NCBI GenBank assembly: GCA_902797005.1
Contig: CADBRE010000170.1
Span: 1-5,301, forward strand
Direction of reading: 5' to 3'
DNA from: an uncultured Erysipelotrichaceae bacterium
GTDB lineage: Bacteria > Bacillota_I > Bacilli_A > RF39 > UBA660
DNA length: 5,301 nucleotides
The notes beneath the pieces were generated by a model. That model was not told the origin of the DNA. It worked only from the letters and a program-made list of their open reading frames with translations, and ran no database searches. Of this stretch, positions 1 through 4,188 are shown in pieces. The first letter of the stretch is position 1. Every line of letters begins with the position of its first letter. The position numbers and the translations under genes were made by a program.

Positions 1-33
1 AACTACAGGTGTGAATCTTAGTGTTTTTTTCAT
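1..33 (-). CDS. N-terminal fragment of an unknown protein (continues past window edge)
   Basis: Only 11 codons are visible (MKKTLRFTPVV), and the gene runs off the left edge. The start is supported by an AAAAGGAG ribosome binding site at 43-50, nine bases before the ATG, and by a good sigma-A-type promoter about 90 bases upstream (128-156). The fragment is too short to assign a family. Lys-Lys after Met could begin a signal peptide, but no hydrophobic stretch has started by residue 11. It follows the terminator of the coat gene pair, so it is a separate transcription unit on the same strand. Confidence 0.6.
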   Translation of the reverse strand, partial: MKKTLRFTPVV

Positions 34-127
34 TCTTTGTGTCTCCTTTTATGACAATATTAGTAGATTTTGGATTTTGAAACTACTTTAATAACTCTAC
101 CTTCTATCTACTTTCTTGACTATCTTA

Positions 128-156
128 ATGATAGCATTTTTGTTTCTTCTTTTCAA
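128..156 (-). promoter_or_regulatory. Sigma-A-type promoter with extended -10
   Basis: On the minus strand TTGAAA (151-156) is separated by exactly 17 bases from TATCAT (128-133), with TGC directly before the -10 (extended -10). Transcription should begin near 121, giving a leader of about 88 nt before the ATG at 33. The -10 and start point lie within a small inverted repeat, CTATC-TTAAT-GATAG (120-134), which could be an operator or chance. It serves the gene that leaves the window on the left. Confidence 0.6.
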
Positions 157-168
157 GTATTAAATGTC

Positions 169-195
169 AAAAAAACGAACCAGTTATGGCTCATT
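169..195 (-). terminator. Intrinsic terminator of the coat gene pair
   Basis: Reading on the minus strand, TGAGCCA (187-193), a TAAC loop and TGGTTCG (176-182) form a 7-bp stem that includes G-U pairs and can be extended by A-T pairs. It is followed directly by seven Ts (169-175). The hairpin starts at the stop codon of the CotF-like gene, the expected position for a rho-independent terminator. Confidence 0.8.
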
Positions 196-445
196 AGTTT
201 TTGCTTGTTATTGTTTTTAAAGTTTGTTTAATAGTTTTAGTCTCTACATTGTTGATTGTGTACCAACCATATTTGGTCATTTCATCATATGTATTTGCCT
301 GTGCTTTCATAGTTTCATCTAGTCCTCTTTTTAAAAGATTTCTAGTCTCTTCATTCGAGCTTTCAAGAGTACCATGGACATATACTTCAACTGTACTTTT
401 AAGTAATAGTAAATAGTTTTCCATTAATAACTTATCTTTATTCAT
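194..445 (-). CDS. CotF-family (Coat F domain) spore coat protein, 83 aa
   Basis: This small, mostly helical protein resembles the CotF family of spore coat proteins. Members have a ferritin-like pair of helices ending in a short signature of the type 'DEMxKxGWY'. Here the signature is DEMTKYGWY at about residues 54-62, after a helix with 'ESSNEETRNLL' (about residues 29-39) that matches the usual ESSNxExR pattern. CotF-like proteins are made in the mother cell and deposited in the coat; this role is taken from the family and not shown here. The ATG at 445 has a GGAGG site (455-459, nine bases upstream) located inside the preceding gene, and the two genes overlap by 8 bases, which suggests translational coupling. 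The Lys/Thr-rich tail (from about residue 66) has no recognisable motif. A strong terminator follows at once. Confidence 0.75.
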   Translation of the reverse strand: MNKDKLLMENYLLLLKSTVEVYVHGTLESSNEETRNLLKRGLDETMKAQANTYDEMTKYGWYTINNVETKTIKQTLKTITSKN

Positions 446-629
446 TAGCGCAGTCCTCCAATGATTTCATTAATTTTTCTTTCATTGTTTTATGTTTTTT
501 GCACTCTTTTTCTATGAAAGCAACTAGGTCTTCATTTTCGAGATAAGAAAGTGTTTCGGTTAGTACATCTATTAAACTTGTTTCATGTCCGATTGCGTCT
601 TCTAAATATAATAATTCTTTTTGTGTCAT
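438..629 (-). CDS. Small helical protein upstream of CotF-like gene, 63 aa
   Basis: The protein is 63 residues, highly charged and predicted almost wholly helical: one helix around 'LYLEDAIGHETSLIDVLTETLSYL' territory (residues 7-30), then an acidic and a Lys-rich helix ('FIEKECKKHKTMKEKLM', residues 38-54). The pattern resembles small ferritin-like helical partners found next to CotF-like genes in clostridia, and the pair may form a heteromeric helical assembly in the spore. This is my recognition of context, not a firm family call. Two cysteines (C43 and C60) could crosslink. The start is well supported by AGGAGG at 636-641, six bases before the ATG. It shares 8 bases with the CotF-like gene and is its probable operon partner. 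Confidence 0.65.
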   Translation of the reverse strand: MTQKELLYLEDAIGHETSLIDVLTETLSYLENEDLVAFIEKECKKHKTMKEKLMKSLEDCANE

Positions 630-647
630 AAATATCCTCCTACTTTT

Positions 648-673
648 AGTATGGATAAATATCTTTGATTTAT
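648..673 (-). promoter_or_regulatory. Possible sporulation-sigma (SigE/SigK-like) promoter
   Basis: Upstream of the coat pair the minus strand has CATACT (648-653), matching the first five bases of the SigE/SigK -10 consensus (CATAC). An AT-rich ATAAAT element (668-673) lies 14 bases further upstream. No sigma-A-like promoter is visible in this 51-base gap, and coat genes are normally under mother-cell sigma factors. The match is partial and the region is AT-rich, so this is tentative. Confidence 0.25.
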
Positions 674-680
674 TACAATT

Positions 681-1115
681 TTATAAAGAATGTTTTATAT
701 GTTCTTGATTATATAATTCTCTATAAGAGTCTATCATATTTATATATTTATTTTCGTTAGGGTTATAAACCCATATGGCAATTAAATCTTCAAACGGAAT
801 TGCACCCATTTGATTATCTTTAACTTTATCTTCTGGTGCTTCTAATATTATTGAGTTACCAGTCATATAAAAAGTGTTTTCTCCACCTTTAGTCCAAAAT
901 AATTCATTGTGATGTTTTTCTTCTACCGGTGTTAATCTAGGGCGAACATATCCACATTTAATTATGTCTTCTATTTGTCCTGTTCCTGTTTTTCTTCCTA
1001 TGACTCTATAAACAGAAGTTGAAACAGTTTTTAGTACATTTTCAGTATCTTTTCCTATTGCTAAGCTACTTTCAAATACTCGATTTCTCGTGTTTTCTAT
1101 TCTATCATCTATCAT
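681..1115 (-). CDS. Small protein with possible ADP-ribosyltransferase-like domain, 144 aa
   Basis: The family is not firmly recognised. After a charged helical N-terminus (residues 1-30) comes a compact domain with, in order, 'VYRVIG' (R37), 'IIKCGYVRP' (about 51-59), 'FWTKGGE' (73-79), 'ILEAPEDKV' (90-98) and 'IWVYN' (114-118). The order of a strand with Arg, a 'cGyvrP' turn, an aromatic-Thr-Gly segment and a later Glu resembles ADP-ribosyltransferase or RNA 2'-phosphotransferase folds and C-terminal domains of phage-borne toxins. This is an inference from pattern only. The frame is open upstream to an ATG at 1148, but starts at 1148 and 1133 lack a ribosome binding site and fall on or above the probable -10 box (1139-1144). 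The ATG at 1115 has AAAGAG seven bases upstream and is preferred. The gene stands alone, downstream of the two-way terminator at 1226-1266. Confidence 0.6.
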   Translation of the reverse strand: MIDDRIENTRNRVFESSLAIGKDTENVLKTVSTSVYRVIGRKTGTGQIEDIIKCGYVRPRLTPVEEKHHNELFWTKGGENTFYMTGNSIILEAPEDKVKDNQMGAIPFEDLIAIWVYNPNENKYINMIDSYRELYNQEHIKHSL

Positions 1116-1138
1116 TATTTTACTCTTTACCATTATAT

Positions 1139-1147
1139 AGTATAACA
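1139..1147 (-). promoter_or_regulatory. Extended -10 promoter for the 144-aa gene
   Basis: On the minus strand TGT followed by TATACT (1139-1144) forms an extended -10 element. I see no good -35 at 16-18 bases, which extended -10 promoters can tolerate. Transcription would begin near 1132, leaving a leader of about 17 nt that contains the AAAGAG site for the ATG at 1115. The location argues against the upstream start codons. Confidence 0.45.
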
Positions 1148-1178
1148 TATTTTAATGCACAAAGATTAGGCAATTTTA

Positions 1179-1207
1179 TTGACATCATATGTTTTTTATC
1201 ATATAAT
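1179..1207 (+). promoter_or_regulatory. Perfect-consensus sigma-A promoter
   Basis: TTGACA (1179-1184), a 17-base spacer and TATAAT (1202-1207) match the housekeeping consensus at all 12 positions with ideal spacing. It points away from every annotated gene nearby and toward the hairpin at 1226-1266, which it reaches within about 12 bases of the expected start near 1214. No open reading frame fits between start and terminator. A fully consensus promoter is unusual even in AT-rich DNA, so deliberate strong transcription of a short RNA is the simplest explanation. Confidence 0.7.
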
Positions 1208-1224
1208 AATTATGTAATTGATTA

Positions 1225-1242
1225 CAAAAACACGGTCGAGAT
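1225..1242 (+). repeat. Left copy of 18-bp inverted repeat flanking the nuclease-like gene
   Basis: CAAAAACACGGTCGAGAT here matches the minus strand of 1907-1924 at 16 of 18 positions; the first 12 are identical. This copy is one arm of the terminator hairpin. The pair encloses about 700 bp holding the nuclease-like gene, its promoter and its leader hairpin. Confidence 0.6.
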
Positions 1243-1266
1243 GATTTCATCGCGGTCGTGTTTTTT
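1226..1266. terminator. Two-way intrinsic terminator
   Basis: AAAAACACGGTCGAGATGA (1226-1244) pairs with TCATCGCGGTCGTGTTTTT (1247-1265): about 18 pairs with two G-U wobbles and one A-G mismatch, around a very tight loop. On the plus strand it ends in TTTTTT (1261-1266); on the minus strand it ends in TTTTT (1226-1230). It starts directly after the stop codon of the minus-strand nuclease-like gene and also ends the predicted plus-strand small RNA. The G/C-rich core stands out against the AT-rich surroundings. Confidence 0.85.
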
Positions 1267-1777
1267 ATTTTCTGGTGTACATCTTAATTTTATTGTCTTT
1301 TATAATTGCAATATTCTTAACCCATTTTAATCTAAAATATACATCACTTAGTTGCCTCTCAATTTCTCTCCAGTTCACATATTTATTATTAATTCTTATA
1401 ATAAAATTATGAGATTGCTTTTCATTATTTACTAATGCATGCCAAATTAATTGAGGGCTTTTCCCAATAGTATCTTTGAAATCATAATATTCATTGTCAT
1501 CAATTATATAATAATCAGGAGTTTTAATTCTTTCTGGGTAATTAACTTTAGGCAATATAATGATATCTTTACTACTAATAGTACTTATAAAAAGTGCAAT
1601 TTCAATTTCTTCATATTTTAATTCATATTTTACTTTAGCATTATCTATTAAATATTTATCTTCTTTATATTTAAAAACTTCTCCAATTTCATATTTATTA
1701 ACTATAGTTATATTTTTACTTGATTTAGATGTCCAAGTTCCAGTTATTTCATAGTATAAACCCTTTGTAATAATCAC
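1265..1777 (-). CDS. Standalone CdiA-CT-like toxin nuclease (PD-(D/E)xK-type), 170 aa
   Basis: The C-terminal hundred residues resemble the tRNase domain at the C-terminus of CdiA contact-dependent inhibition toxins and similar domains on phage and conjugative-element proteins. The visible core is 'IKTPDYYI' (84-91, D88), 'YYDFKDTIGKS' (97-107, D99 and K101 as the D-x-K pair), 'KQSHNFIIRI' (120-129, Q121) and a final 'KWVKNIAIIKDNKI' strand region. A D...DxK arrangement with a following Gln suits a PD-(D/E)xK-type metal-dependent nuclease. The N-terminal 70 residues are unassigned; there is no signal peptide, delivery module or membrane segment. The start is GTG at 1777, with AGAGGTG ending nine bases upstream. 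The protein is rich in Ile, Lys, Asn and Tyr and the gene is more AT-rich than its neighbours. No immunity gene is recognisable beside it. The gene has its own promoter and terminator and lies between inverted repeats. The family call is from memory of motif order, without a search. Confidence 0.65.
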   Translation of the reverse strand: MIITKGLYYEITGTWTSKSSKNITIVNKYEIGEVFKYKEDKYLIDNAKVKYELKYEEIEIALFISTISSKDIIILPKVNYPERIKTPDYYIIDDNEYYDFKDTIGKSPQLIWHALVNNEKQSHNFIIRINNKYVNWREIERQLSDVYFRLKWVKNIAIIKDNKIKMYTRK

Positions 1778-1822
1778 TTAAATATTCACCTCTTTTCCAA
1801 TTTTTAATTTTGTAAGCCTATT

Positions 1823-1860
1823 AAAAAAAGCATAAAGAAACGTTATTGGAAACGTTTCTT
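1823..1860 (-). terminator. Hairpin plus T-run: ABC-operon terminator or leader attenuator
   Basis: A perfect 10-bp inverted repeat, AAGAAACGTT (1835-1844) and AACGTTTCTT (1851-1860), with a 6-base loop is followed on the minus strand by TATGC and seven Ts (1823-1829). The five-base gap before the T-run makes it weaker than a textbook terminator. It lies about 70 bases beyond the permease stop codon, so it may end the ABC operon. It also lies between the promoter at 1885-1913 and the GTG at 1777, so it could act in the leader of the nuclease-like mRNA. The core GAAACGTTTC is palindromic and looks like a LacI/CcpA-type operator (TTGGAAACGTTTC, 1846-1858), a competing explanation. Confidence 0.55.
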
Positions 1861-1884
1861 CAATTTCAATTAGTTCTTGTTAAT

Positions 1885-1913
1885 AATATACAACAAATGC
1901 ATTTTTATTTCAA
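1885..1913 (-). promoter_or_regulatory. Sigma-A-type promoter of the nuclease-like gene
   Basis: On the minus strand TTGAAA (1908-1913) is separated by exactly 17 bases from TATATT (1885-1890). The predicted start near 1878 gives a leader of about 100 nt before the GTG at 1777, and that leader contains the hairpin and T-run at 1823-1860. The -35 box lies inside the right-hand inverted repeat (1907-1924), so the repeat itself may have supplied part of the promoter. Confidence 0.55.
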
Positions 1914-1924
1914 CCGTGTTTTTG
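1907..1924 (-). repeat. Right copy of 18-bp inverted repeat flanking the nuclease-like gene
   Basis: The minus strand reads CAAAAACACGGTTGAAAT, 16 of 18 identical to plus-strand 1225-1242. It begins four bases after the permease stop codon, where the 5' arm of an operon terminator would normally sit, yet no matching 3' arm follows locally. The matching arm is found at 1225-1242, on the far side of the nuclease-like gene. Confidence 0.6.
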
Positions 1925-1928
1925 CTTT

Positions 1929-3491
1929 TTACTCCCTTATCTTAAATGTTTTTGGTGCTTTTGTGTAAGCTAAGATTAATGCTAATGCTATATATATAAT
2001 GTTGAATACTACTAGTGAAGCTCCAAAGACAAATGTAGGTACTTCTATTTGAACCATGTAGTAGCAAACTAAGTATGTGATTCCTTGCATTATTTTATAT
2101 GTACCACTTTTTATTTCAGTGTTAATGTTGTATGGTTGTAGTAAGTAGTACATTACTAGGTTATGGACTGAAAAGAATATACTCATTGATATTATTGAGA
2201 TAAATAATACTAGATAGTTTAACGGATTATTTGTTCCACCTGATAATAGTAATATTAAAGGTAAAGTTACAGCTATTATAAGTGCTGGATATAGGTTTAA
2301 GTATACTAAAGTTTTTAGCCTTTCTTTGAATACACCTAATATTACATCTTTCTTTCTATAGAATCTATATGTTAATAAACTATGATCACAGTTAACAAAC
2401 ATAGCTTGTGTTAGAACTGTTCCTCTGTTTAGTAGATACATTAGGAATACAAAGTAAGATAAGTATTTCATTGTAATATTGTTTAAAAAACTGTGTGTTT
2501 GTGGGAATAGTATAACTACTAATAGTGTTAATACACAAACTGAAAGTATTACTATAGATTGTTTCTTTATAGCTTTTGTTAATATCTTACTATGTCTTTT
2601 TACAAATAAATCATGAAAGAAGGCATAACCCGCTTTATTACTAGTTACATTTTCTTCTAGTTTAGTTTCTTTAACTACTTTTATATTATTATAGTTACTG
2701 TCATCTAAAGATACTTCTAGTTCTTCCATTTCAATAAATGTTCTTTTATATAGTTTTAGATAGTCTTTGTAATTAATAATTCTATGTACTGAATAAACTG
2801 ATAAAAGAATAGATAAAGCAAATAGTATGTAGAATATAATTATAGGCATTGTTAAATCTAAGACTGCTGGAAGTAGAATTGCTATTGCAAGAAGAATCAT
2901 AGACACTACTATATTGACTATTGCATTTACTGATCCTTTTGGTTTCTTTAAGTCTGTTAAGTCTAGATAAGCTAAAGCTACTTTTATGAATAAGTTAAAG
3001 ATTGTTAGTAGAATAGTTAAATATACTGGAACTTTTATGAATGAGCCCACGATTAAACCACATACTAGCATTCCTACAAATGATTTTATTAGAAAGAATA
3101 TATAGTTAGATAAAGAATATTCTCTTGGATTTATTTTAATATAGAGAATACAATATTTTGCATCTTTACTAGGGTTTATTATCTTGTTGTTTATTAAAGC
3201 ACCTATTATGCTGAATAATACTAATATGTGTACATAAGCCATATAGTTTTCTGGCATTAAGGTATCGCTTATAACTGCTACTATGATTAGATAAAGTATT
3301 TTAGTTAAGAAGGTACTTGCTATTTCACCTGTTACAGACATGAAATTAGCTAAAAACTTTACTCCACTATCTGAGTAGAAATTATAAGGTATAATGCGTT
3401 TTAGTATTGGAACATTTTTAAGAGCATATATTATTGAATTAGCACGATATGTAGTTCTTACTTTATAAGAAGTTATAAATGTTTTAAGCAT
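1929..3491 (-). CDS. ABC transporter permease with about 12 membrane helices, 520 aa
   Basis: This is a polytopic membrane protein and the presumed membrane partner of the ATPase encoded immediately upstream. Hydrophobic segments lie at about residues 58-76, 84-101, 131-151, 155-178, 190-210, 214-236, 311-330, 341-360, 396-417, 424-450, 466-482 and 487-509. This makes two sets of six helices joined by a charged cytoplasmic region (about 240-310) containing an acidic stretch. In each half, helix 2 is followed by a basic amphipathic segment ('YCILYIKINPREYSLSNYIF', about 113-132; 'LLTYRFYRKKDVILGVFKER', about 372-391), like the coupling segments of ABC-2 type exporters. The length fits a full-size permease that would pair with an ATPase dimer. 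The start is ATG, one base after the ATPase stop, with AAAGGAGG in the last ATPase codons. Substrate and direction are unknown; export is likely because no solute-binding protein is present. Confidence 0.8.
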   Translation of the reverse strand: MLKTFITSYKVRTTYRANSIIYALKNVPILKRIIPYNFYSDSGVKFLANFMSVTGEIASTFLTKILYLIIVAVISDTLMPENYMAYVHILVLFSIIGALINNKIINPSKDAKYCILYIKINPREYSLSNYIFFLIKSFVGMLVCGLIVGSFIKVPVYLTILLTIFNLFIKVALAYLDLTDLKKPKGSVNAIVNIVVSMILLAIAILLPAVLDLTMPIIIFYILFALSILLSVYSVHRIINYKDYLKLYKRTFIEMEELEVSLDDSNYNNIKVVKETKLEENVTSNKAGYAFFHDLFVKRHSKILTKAIKKQSIVILSVCVLTLLVVILFPQTHSFLNNITMKYLSYFVFLMYLLNRGTVLTQAMFVNCDHSLLTYRFYRKKDVILGVFKERLKTLVYLNLYPALIIAVTLPLILLLSGGTNNPLNYLVLFISIISMSIFFSVHNLVMYYLLQPYNINTEIKSGTYKIMQGITYLVCYYMVQIEVPTFVFGASLVVFNIIYIALALILAYTKAPKTFKIRE

Positions 3492-3492
3492 G

Positions 3493-4188
3493 TTATTCCT
3501 CCTTTAAAGCATCTATTATTCTGTTTTTAAGTTCTTCATTTTTTAAATCAGATTTGTCTATTTGTTCTAGTACACCTTTATTTAATACTACTATTTCATC
3601 ACATAAATCTAAGGCAAGCTCTAGTATGTGTGTAGAGAAAATTATTATATGATCTTTCTTTATACTTTTAAGCATATCTTTCATTTCTTCTTGCATTACT
3701 ACATCTAGTGAAGTTAATGGTTCATCTAGTAAAAGCACTTTAGGATTTGATACTATGTTGACTAGCATTTGAACCTTATTTTTCATACCATGTGAATAGT
3801 CTTTTAATAGTTTGTTTTGGTCAGCTTTATTTATTTTCATAAAGTCAAAGTATTCATCTAGTTCTTTTATATCTTTTATGTCTTCTTTGTTTACTTCTAT
3901 AAAGAACTTTAAAAACTCTTTAGCAGTTAAAAACTCAGGAACATTTGGAGTAGATACAACATAGCCAAGTTCATTTTCTTTAAGTTTTCTTGTTTCTTCG
4001 TCTTCTAAAAGTATTTCTCCATTATTTATTTCGGTGTCTTCGTTTATGCAGTTAAATAGTGTTGTTTTACCTGCTCCGTTTCTACCTAATAGTCCATAGA
4101 TTTTACCTTCTTTAAACTCAAAGTTTATTCCTTTTAATACTTCATTGTCTTCATATTTTTTATGTAAATCTTTAATTATTAATTTCAT
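3493..4188 (-). CDS. ABC transporter ATP-binding protein, 231 aa
   Basis: This is a single nucleotide-binding domain of normal size. It has a Walker A motif GRNGAGKTT (35-43), a signature YSHGMKNK (131-138) in place of LSGGQ, a Walker B VLLLDEP (151-157), a D-loop SLD (160-162) and an H-loop STH (H187). It would hydrolyse ATP at the inner face of the membrane to drive the neighbouring permease. YSxGM-type signatures are typical of ABC-2-like drug, bacteriocin and sodium exporter ATPases. The usual Q-loop Gln is replaced by Ser in 'GYVVSTPNVPEFLT' (S79). The ATG at 4188 has GGAGG at 4195-4199, six bases upstream and inside the preceding phosphoesterase gene; the two genes overlap by 17 bases, and the permease follows after one base, so the three genes are one operon. 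Confidence 0.93.
   Translation of the reverse strand: MKLIIKDLHKKYEDNEVLKGINFEFKEGKIYGLLGRNGAGKTTLFNCINEDTEINNGEILLEDEETRKLKENELGYVVSTPNVPEFLTAKEFLKFFIEVNKEDIKDIKELDEYFDFMKINKADQNKLLKDYSHGMKNKVQMLVNIVSNPKVLLLDEPLTSLDVVMQEEMKDMLKSIKKDHIIIFSTHILELALDLCDEIVVLNKGVLEQIDKSDLKNEELKNRIIDALKEE

Larger units (their letters stand above)
1214..1266 (+). ncRNA. Predicted ~53-nt small RNA, antisense to 3' end of nuclease-like gene
   Basis: The ends come from the consensus promoter at 1179-1207 and the run of six Ts that closes the hairpin at 1261-1266. The RNA would consist of a short AU-rich 5' tail containing the small inverted repeat GTAAT-TG-ATTAC (1213-1224) and one long stem-loop. It is exactly complementary to the 3' untranslated end and terminator of the mRNA from the minus-strand nuclease-like gene (stop codon at 1265-1267). 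This geometry matches Bacillus type I antitoxin RNAs such as RatA and SR4, which overlap the 3' end of their toxin mRNA; any such function here is inference. Alternatively it could be an unstable by-product of a stray promoter. Confidence 0.45.

Noticed and set aside
201..416. Plus-strand 71-codon open frame
   Set aside because: It lies wholly opposite the CotF-like gene, has no ribosome binding site, and its hydrophobic product is what antisense of this AT-rich gene would give.
648..680. Terminator between the 144-aa gene and the coat pair
   Set aside because: Only short A-T pairs (ATAAAT with ATTTAT) can form and no T-run follows, so no termination signal is supported there.
1019..1330. 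Plus-strand 103-codon open frame
   Set aside because: It spans the antisense of one gene, an intergenic promoter, the two-way terminator and the end of another gene. A coding frame through a strong terminator hairpin is not credible, and no ribosome binding site is present.
1560..1754. Plus-strand 64-codon open frame
   Set aside because: It is antisense to the nuclease-like gene, is rich in Ile/Leu/Ser as expected from the complement of an Asn/Lys/Tyr-rich gene, and lacks a ribosome binding site.
1846..1861. CcpA cre site as a firm call
   Set aside because: The left half and centre match the cre consensus, but three positions in the right half fail. The same bases are fully explained by the 10-bp terminator-like stem, so it is mentioned only as an alternative.
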